Part shown: in pieces, positions 54,529 to 64,000 of the stretch
Position numbering within the stretch: position 1 is the first letter of the stretch
How the letters are laid out: each line of letters begins with the position of its first letter
Assembly: GCA_030386875.1 (NCBI GenBank)
Contig: CM059572.1
Location: forward strand, 39,801,732-39,865,731
From: Morinoia aosen
Lineage: Eukaryota; Arthropoda; Malacostraca; Amphipoda; Talitridae
DNA length: 64,000 nt
Direction: 5' to 3'
Notes under the pieces: generated by a model
Database searches by the model: none
Seen by the model: the letters and a program-made list of their open reading frames with translations, nothing else
Told to the model about the DNA's origin: nothing
Position numbers and translations under genes: made by a program

Positions 54529-57263
54529 ATCTACGCAAGTTGACAGTAGTACAACACAACGTACAGTGCTGGAACACTAACAAAATAGCCCTAACCAATA
54601 TCTACAACCACATAGATCCTGACATAATTCTAATAAACGCTCACAGCCTAACAGGAGATAAACATATGAAAATTTTCAACTACAATACTTTTTACGCAAA
54701 CAAGACAAATGAACAACATGCAGGGGCTGCAATTGCAATAAAAAAGAACATTCCATACAGACTTCACGACAATTTCTACTCAGACATGATGGCAGTCACC
54801 GTTGAAACACTTCAAGGACCACTTACAATAGGCACAACTTACACCCCACCGAGAGTCGATTACCTTCACTTTGCAGATTTTCACACATTATTCAACAGAC
54901 CAAACCCGGTATATTTCATAGGCGACATCAATGCATCCCATAGAACCATAGGAAACTCGCATAACAACAGAAGAGGAAACCATCTTCACTACCTGATAGA
55001 GAGACAAAAATGTATTCACGTAGGTCCATATTTTCCCACAATGATCACCCACAGAAGCACCTCTACACCAGACATTGCTCTACAGAACCCATTAGCCTAC
55101 CATAATATCTTTTTTCAACCAGGACCTGTAACACCTTCTGACCATATCCCTATAATAGCAACCATAACAGCAAACCCGATTCAGATTCCCATCAAACCAA
55201 GAAAGCAATATCATAGAGCAGATTGGAGGAAATACAGAGAACAACTAGCCGTGGTATCCCCCGATATGCAAGAAGAACCAACGTTAGAAGAAATAGATGA
55301 TCATCTGGAGAAGTGGACCGAGCATATTCACAGAGCCACAAAAACTGCCATTCCAAATATAACCCATAGAACTATTCCCGGAATAAAACCTACACCCGAA
55401 ATACTCCGTACTCAAGTCAGATACCAACATACAATAGATTATATTCACATCAACGGAACAAACAGAGAACTCTATAGACTTCTCATCAATCTCAGACGGC
55501 AAATACTAAACCTATACAAACAGGCATACGCACAAACTTGGAATACTTTAGTTCAATCATTAGAATTGCAGGAAGATCCCAAGATATTCTGGTCGTCAAT
55601 TAAGAGGATGATAGGCTACAACAATAAACAAACAATCCCATACCTAATCCATAACAAAAAAGAACTACACACTCCGCAAGAAAAGGAAGTGGTATTCAGA
55701 CAGCACTGGAAAAATATTTTTACCGAGACAGATGACGACGAAGAATTTGACTTAGACCATATCAATGCAGTAAAGGAACACATGACCAATATATCAGAGC
55801 AAGTAATACCATATCATACCGGTAATACCAACAGACTTGACCAACTTCATTTCCCCCCCATAACAATAGATGAGTTAAAACAGACATTGAGATCTTTCAA
55901 GCAGAAAGCTCCAGGTCCAACTGGCATAACTACCCTTCAAATAAAAAACCTACCGATTAATATGTTACAATACTTGTTAAATATCTTCAATAACTCCATC
56001 TCAGCAGGCTACTTCCCAGACAGTCTCAAACACGCCATTATGATTTTTCTCCCAAAACCCCTCACGTCTCAAAAACAGGTGCAGAACTACCGACCAATAT
56101 CTCTATTAGACATCCATGGCAAACTTTTAGATAAGATACTCAACAATAGACTTACAGACCATTTGACCATCAACAACTTATACAACAATAGACAGCATGG
56201 TTTTAGGAGATGCAGGGGTACCCACACCGCCTTGGCAACGTTTACCGAAACAATAGCAATAAATCTAGCAAATAAATTTACCATAGACATAGTTCTCAGA
56301 GACGTAACCAAGGCTTTTGACAAGGTATGGCACTTAGGATTGATATTCAAACTCTCACAATCTGGAATTCATCCATTATTTTTACGGACACTGGCCGACT
56401 ACTTAACAGACAGGAGCGCATCAATAAGAATAGGCAATTTCATAGGTCCATCATTTATACTGCAAACTGGGGTACCACAGGGAGCTTGTTTATCGCCGAC
56501 ATTATATAGTTTCTATACTCATGACATTCCGGAACCAATACCCAATACTGATTACATATGCTTTGCCGACGACATCACCCAAATTTCTGCTGGCCGTTAC
56601 ACTCCGAACTTTGCAGCACAACAAACACAGCATGCCATACAACAAATTAACAATTTCGAAGCCAGATGGAAAATTTCCACCAACGTCAAAAAATTTAAGA
56701 TAATTCCAATCAGCAGAATCAAAACCGCAGACATCTTCATAGAGGATCAACATTTTCCATACTCCAATAAAGGCAAAATTCTAGGTCTAAACTTTTCAAC
56801 ACATGGATTTTCACCTCAAATAGCAATTCGACAGGCAATAGGATTCAGCAACTTGAGCAAACTGTATAGATTTATGCACCTTTCACAGATAACAAAACGC
56901 AAATTATACCTATCATTCGTCAGATCAGCACTCATCTATCCAGCTATCCCACTCCACACATTGTCTCCAACTGCCATTTCCAAGCTACAAAAAGTCCAAA
57001 ACAAAGCACTCCGGTTCATCACCAATACATCACGCATGGACCGTATCTCTTCTTTATCACTGCATCATCAAGTCGACTTACCTCCCATAAACCTTCTGCT
57101 TCACAATCATGCCAACAGAATATGGGATAATTTACAGCAGTTTGACCAAGACCTATTTCAACAGTTGACATTTCCAGAAGATACAGCCAATAGCCAAAAT
57201 TCACGTTTTAAGAGCTCCAAACTTCCAGCATTAGGACCTCCTCCGGAACCAAGATACTTGTAA
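54525..57263 (+). CDS. LINE ORF2: endonuclease-like domain and reverse transcriptase
   Basis: 912 aa. APE-like domain residues ~5-225: VVQHNVQCWN, YTPPRV, FIGDINASH and PSDHIPI are present, but the second motif reads LINAHSL where active enzymes carry a Glu (usually QE or NE). RT: YRPISLLDIHGKLLDKIL, AFDKVWHLGL, QTGVPQGACLSP and catalytic FADD at ~683. C-terminal LQKVQNKALRFITNTSRMDR is typical of Jockey/I-type LINEs. No RNase H. ATG overlaps the ORF1 stop, suggesting stop-restart translation. Intact reading frame. Confidence 0.92.
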   Translation: MNLRKLTVVQHNVQCWNTNKIALTNIYNHIDPDIILINAHSLTGDKHMKIFNYNTFYANKTNEQHAGAAIAIKKNIPYRLHDNFYSDMMAVTVETLQGPLTIGTTYTPPRVDYLHFADFHTLFNRPNPVYFIGDINASHRTIGNSHNNRRGNHLHYLIERQKCIHVGPYFPTMITHRSTSTPDIALQNPLAYHNIFFQPGPVTPSDHIPIIATITANPIQIPIKPRKQYHRADWRKYREQLAVVSPDMQEEPTLEEIDDHLEKWTEHIHRATKTAIPNITHRTIPGIKPTPEILRTQVRYQHTIDYIHINGTNRELYRLLINLRRQILNLYKQAYAQTWNTLVQSLELQEDPKIFWSSIKRMIGYNNKQTIPYLIHNKKELHTPQEKEVVFRQHWKNIFTETDDDEEFDLDHINAVKEHMTNISEQVIPYHTGNTNRLDQLHFPPITIDELKQTLRSFKQKAPGPTGITTLQIKNLPINMLQYLLNIFNNSISAGYFPDSLKHAIMIFLPKPLTSQKQVQNYRPISLLDIHGKLLDKILNNRLTDHLTINNLYNNRQHGFRRCRGTHTALATFTETIAINLANKFTIDIVLRDVTKAFDKVWHLGLIFKLSQSGIHPLFLRTLADYLTDRSASIRIGNFIGPSFILQTGVPQGACLSPTLYSFYTHDIPEPIPNTDYICFADDITQISAGRYTPNFAAQQTQHAIQQINNFEARWKISTNVKKFKIIPISRIKTADIFIEDQHFPYSNKGKILGLNFSTHGFSPQIAIRQAIGFSNLSKLYRFMHLSQITKRKLYLSFVRSALIYPAIPLHTLSPTAISKLQKVQNKALRFITNTSRMDRISSLSLHHQVDLPPINLLLHNHANRIWDNLQQFDQDLFQQLTFPEDTANSQNSRFKSSKLPALGPPPEPRYL

Positions 57264-57616
57264 TAAATTTTCATCAGCAATCAATGGGGAAGACCGTAAC
57301 AATTTCAATTACTTATTTACTTTGTTTTTTTTTGGGGTTTTGGCGAGCGGACGGAACGGTCTTCCCCCCACGGGCGGGAAGCCAAAACCCCAAACCACAA
57401 ACTCAATTTTCAACCAACACTAAATAGTCACCCTCCAAATAATCATTGATCATTCCGTCCTTACACACAACATATTCATAACCTTTCAGTAAAATATCAG
57501 ACGCCAACCTTTCATGTTTCTTATGTCCATTTTTGAGGTGGACCGTCCCGGGAGGGACATGTGGTGGATACGCCGGTAACAAGGCTACACAGGGGCTTTT
57601 TGTAAATATTGTAATA

Positions 57617-57654
<38 letters not shown>

Positions 57655-57825
57655 AAAAAAAAAAAAATAAAAAAAAAAAAAAATCTTATGAACATATATA
57701 TGTACTTTTTGAATAGTTTAATTGTATATTGACAATTTGGAAATATTCATAGCAATCACACATTTCTATCTGTAAAATATTTCCAAACTTGTATATATGT
57801 TATTGAGTGGATTATAAAGAAAAAG

Positions 57826-57863
<38 letters not shown>

Positions 57864-57896
57864 AAAAAAATAAATAAATAAATACAAATAAGAAAA

Positions 57897-57928
<32 letters not shown>

Positions 57929-58083
57929 AATTAGATGTATATATTCTAACCAATACATATGCACGTGTATGTATGAGTGTATGTACAGTAGTTATATATG
58001 TAAATCATCAATTTGTAAATATTCATAGCAATCATCATACATATCTTTATGTAATATACTCCTAAACTTGTGCACAAATATTG

Positions 58084-58118
<35 letters not shown>

Positions 58119-58171
58119 ATAAAAAAAATAAAAAAAAAAAAAAAAAAAAAATGTTTTAAAAAAAAAAATGG

Positions 58172-58202
<31 letters not shown>

Positions 58203-58400
58203 GTATAATTGTATATGTGTACATTAACCTATTCTTAAATCTGTGTAAATGTGTAATATAGCTAACTTTTTTGCGAATTAGTCGGTAAGGGATGGTTGCA
58301 TGAGATTACCTTGTAGATATAACACAGCTATTAATGTAAAATAAGGGTAATATGTATATATAGTTACACCTTACCTATATATTAAGTAATAGCCACATCG
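57264..58400 (+). repeat. LINE 3' region with reiterated A-rich tail
   Basis: Hairpin TTTGGGGTTTTGGC (57332-57345) with its exact complement at 57381-57394. Then A-rich tracts at ~57621-57683, 57826-57931 and 58084-58198, separated by diverged ~130-200-bp units sharing aaatattcatagcaatca (57741 and 58017). Open frames read from the complement of the A tracts are artefacts. Confidence 0.75.
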
Positions 58401-59126
58401 GCACCTTAGAACTTGATAATTTGTACATACAAAGCCTTGAAAGGTTCCCTTATCTCATACCCCAGGGAAACCTTATATTTAAAATTACGTCAACAGGATC
58501 ACCAAATTATGCGCTTTTTTCTGCGTCTCTTCCCTCTCCTACTATCCTCTTCCCTTTCGCCTTCTGTTTCTTCTGGCACACTCTGTGCCGAACTCTCTCC
58601 TTTTCCTCTCTTTCCTAATGGCATCGCCCCCCCCCCCCCCCCCCCGCTCTCACCCAAGCCCTCGTCCTCGTTCAAGTCACATCTCCAGCACCAGCCTCGT
58701 GTTCCTGCATCTAGCTTCTGAGATCGACTTTATCTCTCGCGTACCTGCACCAAGCTCCGGAGACCGGCCCTGCCTATCGACGCCCCAAGGTGTTGCTCGG
58801 TCTTAAACCTAGTAGCGTCTTGACACTTCAAAGTGTTTCAAAGCCTTAAATAGGTCACGTTGCAACGCCCCGCGCCGGCGTCGTCGGCCAAGCCGCTCTA
58901 CGACATCTCTCGCCCGCTCCGGCCGGCTAGCCTCGCCGCAGCTACTTACCAGCTACAACGGTGAACCGCGTGGCGGCTGGGCCCGACCCAGCTGACTAGC
59001 CTCGTCTCGGCGCCCCGCTAGCACAGCTGACCTGTTCGTAACGGTCGGACGACGTAGCACCAATCATCACGTCTCGCCCCTGCGTTCGTAAGTAGCGTCC
59101 TCGCGGACGTTACCCGCTATTGGTGC
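58401..59126. other. Non-coding, partly GC-rich, poly-C run
   Basis: A run of about 19 C at ~58627-58645 and a GC-rich stretch 58860-59100 (ccgcgccggcgtcgtcgg). Could be the start of the LTR or leader of the gypsy element at 62 kb, but I see no partner LTR to prove it. Confidence 0.4.
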
Positions 59127-61800
59127 TTGTTTCATTCATTGCGTAATTCTCGCATAGTATTGTATTTCAATCATCACGTATTAGTGCTATTCTCGCATAG
59201 GATTGTGTTTCAATCATTACGTAATTTATGTCATTTGCGAATAGGATTGTATTTCAATCATCACGTATTAGTACTATTCTCGCATAGGATTGTGTTTCAA
59301 TCATTACGTCATTCCCGAATAGGACTGTGCTTCAATCATCACGTATGTGTGCTATTCTCGCATATGTTGGGAAAGATTTAATTTTGGGAATTTAACTAAT
59401 TTATGTCCTTTTTGTAATTGTGTGTTATAAATTTTGGTGCTCACTCAATGCTCACCTAAAATTTTGTTCGGTAAAATGTCTTTGCAAATCCCAGCGGCAC
59501 AGAAGGGGTCTCTTCACCAAATGTTTGGTTAAAATAAATGTTAGGGGTAGGCGACCATTAGATGTGTGTTGTTTCAGGCGAGGTGGGTAGATTACGCTAT
59601 CAAGAATTTGACGGTGTAAGCAGTCCTCTAGGCCTCGGCAGAACCGCCTGTTGTGAGGGTTAATTGCACAAGCCTCGAAACTACAAACACAGTGGTCGAC
59701 AGATTTAAGGGTCCAAACACTTGAGCATGAGAACCCTTAGAGCGATACAGTTTCCACGAGAAGTGTTGTCAAAAAAAAAAAAATACAGGGGAAAGATGTA
59801 GAAGGGCCAACGGCTCTCAGCGAGAATCCCGGGAAACCTCATAAGGGCGGAGTCAGAAGTTCACGCCAAAAGGCTCTAAGCCAATACAAACGACCCTGAA
59901 TACCCTTTCAAAAGTCGATTGGTCGATACGGAAAAGGAGAGAACCGCGCTCTTGAGCACAGCGTCATTACTGAGGGAGTGAATTCAGTCTGCGTCGACGG
60001 GCGTCGTGAGAAGTGCGTTTCTTTTATCAAGTGCAATACTGGAAATATAATTTTAAAAAAATGAGCAATACGTAGTTAATTTGGTAAAATCGTTTTTTGG
60101 GGAATTTGCTAATCCAAAATTTTCTCTTTCCATTTTGCAGAGAAGAAATCTCACACAAGACCACTGTGGATGAGACGTAGAAAGTTATAAGAAAGTTTAA
60201 ACGTCGATGGGCCGGGTAAGACTCATGTTACTCATTCGCGATAGATGCTGTTAAAAGGATGTATACATATGATGATAAATTTGCGCCGTTCAATTAAATA
60301 TGGCAAGAAAATATTGTGAATATGAGTGAGGTAGATGTAATACAAAATTAATGCCCCTTTATTGAATGAAAGATGAATATATTTGAGGAAACGTGATTGA
60401 CGCTATAAGGAGTAACAAGTCATAATTCAAATTTCAGGTGGGAAGGTAAAACTGGATTAACTGGATTAACTGGATTAAACGTACTACAAGGCAAGAAGAT
60501 TCTCGGGAGTGCCGGGATCAGCATTTCGCAACAGACTTTCTGTGTACTGTGCACAAGACAGAAATTTGAACTGAAGCTGTTTGTAAAAGAACAATTCTGT
60601 GGTTTGAAGTGAGACCACCTTCTGTGCTGCGGGAACGCAAATGTTGGCAGGCCTCATTTGTGGCATTTTATGTAGGAGCAATATATGGGGAAGCTGGCCA
60701 GCGGTAGCATTTATTGTCATTCTGTTATGTAAGCTGTTAACACATGAAATTTCTAGAATTCCGTTACTCAATCTACACCAGTTCTAATGCCGTACATTGC
60801 GTGTGCTTATCGGTATTCTGTATGATGTATTGCCGTAAAATTATAAATTAAGTGAATTTTCACGTGTATAAAATTCCCCCCAAATTTAGTAGCAAGCAGC
60901 CCTCATCATAATTGATGCGCTCTGGAAAACGCGCATTGAGTAAGTCGAGTTCCACGTACATCGGTGAGTACTGCCCAATTTTAGTATACACATTTTGTAG
61001 TAGTGTTGATTTGTTTGGGCTTGCCCATAAATTTTCCTTGTGGTTCCTGTGCATTTCATTGAGGTATGCCAACCCCTCAAGCGAGCATTGGTCTTCTCAT
61101 TAGTGTAAATTAATGAGAGACGAGGCGGACAGCCTTCTCGTGACACATAGGATTGTGTTTCAATCATTACGTCATTCCCGAATAGGATTGTGCTTCAATC
61201 ATCACGTATTTGTGCTATTCTCGCATAGGATTGTGTTTCAATCATTACGTAATTTATGTCATTTTCGAATAGGATTGTATTTCAATCATCCCGTATTAGT
61301 ACTATTCTCGCATAGGATTGTGTTTCAATCATTACGTCATTCCCGAATAGGACTGTGCTTCAATCATCACGTATGTGTGCTATTCTCGCATAGGATTAAG
61401 TTTCAAGTTATGTCATTTTCGAATAGGATTGTATTTCAATCATCACGTATTAGTACTATTCTCGCATAGGATTGTGTTTCAATCATTACATCATTCCCGA
61501 ATAGGATTGTGCTTCAATCATCACGTATGTGTGCTATTCTCGCATAGGATTGTGTTTCAGTCATTACGTCATTCCCGAATAGGATTGTGCTTCAATCATC
61601 ACGTATTTGTGCTATTCTCGCATAGGATTAAGTTTCAAGTTAGGTCATTCTCGAATAGGATTGTACTTCAATCACCACATATTTGTATTATTCTCACAGA
61701 GGATTGTGTTTCGATCATTACGTACTTCTCGAATAGTATTGTATTTCAACCATCACGTATTAGTGCTGTGTTCCAATCATTACGTAATTTACGAATAACG
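59127..61800. repeat. ~78-bp-period tandem array, split by a solo LTR
   Basis: Two half-units alternate: cgcataggattgtgtttcaa + tcattacgtcattcc and cgaataggattgtgcttcaa + tcatcacgtatttgtg. Present at 59127-59364 and 61146-61800, interrupted by the insertion 59365-61145. Because the period is a multiple of three, long frames (118 and 161 codons) run through it; the repeated product (HRIVFQSLRHSRIGLCFNHH) looks like a by-product, not a protein. Confidence 0.85.
59365..61145. mobile_element. Solo LTR, 1,781 bp
   Basis: Begins TGTTGGGA, ends GTGACA, with CATA on each side (59361-59364, 61146-61149). Removing it plus one CATA restores the tandem array exactly. No gag or pol inside, so it is the product of LTR-LTR recombination, from an element distinct from the 12.6-kb gypsy. 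Confidence 0.8.
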
Positions 61801-62052
61801 AACAGTGCCCATAGCAGTCACCGAGGGCCCCGTGTAATGGTCCGTGTTCCGTGTGCCTAACAGTCACCAATATAATTACCGTGTTACCCCCGTGTTGTCC
61901 ATATCCTGCCGAATACGGTCGTACCTCAGGCACTCGCTTCGGGCTATCCTATCACGAAAAAGATAGCTCAAAGCCTGCCCGAAGCGTGTTGCAGCCTGGG
62001 GGAGAACACTACACTGGTTGACCCCAGAGGTATTCGGCAGGCAATAGGAGGC

Positions 62053-62870
62053 ATGGCTGGGAAAGATATCCGGTTGCCCGCATTCAGCAGAGATGTGAAA
62101 GGATGGTTACTGCATTGCGACGTGTTCCTCGCACAAATACCAAACCTGGACGACGGCGCAAAGTTCGGAGCGTTACTAGGAGGACTCCCAACACACATCG
62201 TATCCGAGATCCAAGGAATACTCCTGAACCCACCGGCAAACGACAAATACGACGCATTAAAAGCCGCATTAACGCACCGTTTCGTGCGGCACGACGAGGA
62301 AGCAAACTACGACACCATCGTCAAAACTACCATGGGAGACAATACGCCATCAGAATTGCTCCTCGAAATGAAACGACTGAACAGCTGCAGGCAAGCACCC
62401 CTACCACCGTCCGTCATCCGTTCCATGCACCTCGCAAAGCTACCAATCACAGCACAACCGCTGATCGAGGCACTAGGCAGGGGAAAACGGACGAAGAATA
62501 CAGAGTAATCGCAGATCAGATCATAGCAAGGCAAACCGCTTGCCAAACTGCCATGAGTGAACCCATCGCCGTAACTGCCGTCAAACAACCACCATCTCTT
62601 ACCGTCTCAAGAGCGGAATTTGACAAAGCCCTACAGGAAATAGCAGAACTCAAGAAAATGCTGGCAAACGCTTTACGCCCACAGGAAAACAAGAAGCAAG
62701 CAGAAGATTGGCGAAACCAAACCCCAGGACCTAGGTACGGAAACAGAAGCAATACAAGAATCAAGCAGGACCAAGCAATCTGCTATTACCACCAAACTTT
62801 CGGTAACCGAGCTAGAAACTGTACCCAACCTTGCAGTTTCGCGGGAAACGACGACCGCGGAGAATGGTAA
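62053..62870 (+). pseudogene. gag: Gypsy 2 gag, split by a -1 frame change
   Basis: Starts MAGKDIRLPAFSRDVKGWLL; capsid-like residues follow. The first frame stops at 62508 just after LIEALGRGK. The family-like sequence TDEEYRVIADQIIARQT continues in the -1 frame to 62870, ending with the knuckle CYYHQTFGNRARNC. The switch point is the slippery-type heptamer G GGA AAA at 62481-62487, in frame. Either a lost base in a G/A run (mutation or assembly) or a real frameshift site. Without re-framing, the capsid and knuckle are separate. Confidence 0.75.
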
Positions 62871-62886
62871 ACGCCCCAGTCTCCGC
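62843..62886 (+). promoter_or_regulatory. -1 frameshift signal, gypsy 2 gag/pol
   Basis: G GGA AAC at 62843-62849, read GGA-AAC in the gag frame, 7-base spacer, then a 6-bp perfect stem GCGGAG (62857-62862) with CTCCGC (62881-62886). Same heptamer and spacer length as in the first gypsy element. Confidence 0.75.
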
Positions 62887-64000
62887 ACAGACAAAAAAAG
62901 GCGAGCTAATGTACGTCACAGACACCGGCAACGTACGATACCTCATCGACACCGGTTCAGCCGTCAGCCTAGTACCAGCCAAAAAGAAACACACGCTCAA
63001 ACCCCCGTCCTACGACTTACTCGCCGCCAACCACACCCCCATAGCCTCTTACGGGACGACTGAGCGCATCATCCTGCTCAACCCCCTATGGCCCGTAAGT
63101 TGGAACTTCATAGAAGCGGACGTGGGAAACCGATCATTGGCATGGATTTCCTCGCCGCACACCAGCTAAGCGTCGACACCGCAAACGCAAGCCTATACGC
63201 CCAAGCTTCCGGAACCAAAGTACCCTGCAAACGTGTCGTTTCAAGAAGCCAACGAGTGCACAGGATCGAACACCAAACCGCCCCGGAATTCAACACATTG
63301 TACGAGGAATACCCCGGAATATTACCGATCTCCCAACACATCCGGCACACACAAAAGAAAATCGACGTAGAACACCACATCGAAACAACCGGACCCCCAG
63401 TATATGCACGACCAAGGAGACTGTCTCCGGAAAAATTGGAAGCGGCGCGACAAGAATTCAAGGAAATGCTGGAACATGGCATCATCAGGCCGTCGAAGAG
63501 CGCCTGGGCATCACCCATGCACATGGTACCAAAGGCAGCCGAACCCGGGGCATGGAGAATCTGCGGAGACTACAGACGACTGAACGCAAGCACCAAACCT
63601 GACCGTTACCCAATACCACACTGTCAAGACTTCCATTACAAACTGCATAACAAAACAATCTTCTCCAAAATCGACCTCGTCAAAGCCTATCACCAAATAC
63701 CCGTCAAAAACGAGGACATCCAGAAAACGGCCATCACCACACCATTTGGGCTGTACGAATACACCGTGATGTCATTCGGGCTGCGGAACGCAGCCCAAAC
63801 GTTCCAACGATACATCGACGCGGTAACAAGAGACATGGACTTCGTAACGGCATACATCGACGACATACTGATAGCGTCCGAAAACGCAGAGGAGCACCAA
63901 AAACACCTCCGACAACTCTTCCAACGGCTACAAGGAGAAGGACTGCGCGTGCACCCCGCCAAGTGCATTTTCGGAGTGCCCGAGCTAGACTTTCTCGGAC
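62850..64000 (+). pseudogene. pol: Gypsy 2 pol, 5' part (protease, RT), one frame break
   Basis: The -1 frame after the gag/pol site gives protease YLIDTGSAVSLVP. That frame ends at 63169. Homology continues in a further -1 frame from ~63130: [73 protein letters not shown] and catalytic YIDD near 63857, open to the window end. The switch coincides with another G GGA AAC at 63124-63130. Runs off the window before RNase H and integrase. Confidence 0.8.

Larger units (their letters stand above)
52290..58400 (+). mobile_element. Jockey/I-like non-LTR retrotransposon (edges approximate)
   Basis: GC-rich 5' UTR (~52290-52866), ORF1 with three CCHC knuckles, overlapping ORF2 with endonuclease and RT, and a 3' region with several A-rich tracts. 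No target duplication could be fixed, so both edges are estimates. Lies downstream of the IR2 M1 exon, so in IR2 intron 4 if that gene is whole. Confidence 0.8.
62016..64000 (+). mobile_element. Second Ty3/gypsy element, 5' part, cut by window end
   Basis: Possible LTR end ...actaca followed after one base by TGGTTGACCCC (62016), which resembles the tRNA-Trp primer site TGGTGACCCC with one extra T (weak). Then gag, and pol through RT to the window edge. The gag knuckle is the same C-x2-H-x9-C-x3-C type as the first element, so the two are related but clearly different families. Codons are GC-richer here. Confidence 0.85.

Noticed and set aside
57756..57953. Phe-rich minus-strand frame
   Set aside because: Translation of the complement of poly-A tracts.
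58413..58806. Overlapping frames of 65-102 codons with poly-Pro
   Set aside because: Result of a C homopolymer and CT-rich sequence; no homology.
61146..61800. CRISPR-like regular repeats
   Set aside because: Contiguous minisatellite without unique spacers, in a eukaryotic genome.

Overview
This is a eukaryotic, AT-rich, intron-rich window that is dense in transposons. It is almost certainly from an arthropod, most likely an insect or another pancrustacean. The reasons are a recognisable MARCHF6/Doa10 ubiquitin-ligase gene with an insect-like sequence, two chemosensory ionotropic receptor (IR) genes of the arthropod-specific type, and Ty3/gypsy, CR1-like and Jockey/I-like retroelements of kinds common in arthropods. 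I cannot name the species. No rRNA gene, convincing free-standing tRNA gene, prokaryotic operon or CRISPR array was seen.

Layout. 1-12.1 kb (minus strand): the 5' part of MARCHF6, six exons coding the first ~213 residues (RING-CH domain and two membrane segments). The rest of the gene lies beyond base 1. Its introns hold four small inverted-repeat elements (one TA-flanked, three TTAA-flanked), a 1.9-kb hAT element with an intact 400-codon ORF, a ~1.1-kb nested palindrome and a dead LINE 3' end. 12.6-21.8 kb (plus): a young, intact-looking Ty3/gypsy element with 2.15-kb LTRs, 4-bp target duplication GGAA, a tRNA-Gly(GCC) primer site, gag, and pol in the -1 frame behind a textbook frameshift signal. 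It sits ~530 bp upstream of the MARCHF6 start codon, head to head. 21.8-27.3 kb: AT-rich sequence with no supported gene. 27.3-37.9 kb (plus): IR gene 1, eleven exons from just before the ligand-binding domain to the stop codon, with a decayed duplicate of one exon. 37.9-43 kb: non-coding, with a 51-bp minisatellite. 43-52 kb (plus): IR gene 2, a tandem paralogue with matching exon lengths and phases for its first five visible exons. Its intron holds a complete 5-kb CR1-like LINE on the minus strand, and its downstream exons are not seen in this window. 52.3-58.4 kb (plus): a Jockey/I-like LINE with two ORFs overlapping by ATGA and an odd reiterated A-rich tail. 59.1-61.8 kb: a ~78-bp-period tandem array split by a 1.78-kb solo LTR with a CATA target duplication. 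62-64 kb (plus): the 5' part of a second gypsy element, cut by the window edge, whose three frame breaks all fall on canonical -1 slippery heptamers.

How the parts relate. MARCHF6 and the IR pair are the host genes. Almost everything else is mobile DNA or its debris lodged in introns and flanks. The most unusual signals are the shared frameshift module of the two gypsy elements (with three slippery-site frame breaks in the second), the tandem IR pair with a decayed duplicate exon, the nested palindrome with a perfect GC-rich core, and a LINE endonuclease that appears to lack the usual catalytic Glu. All coordinates and splice sites were read by eye; no search or alignment program was run.
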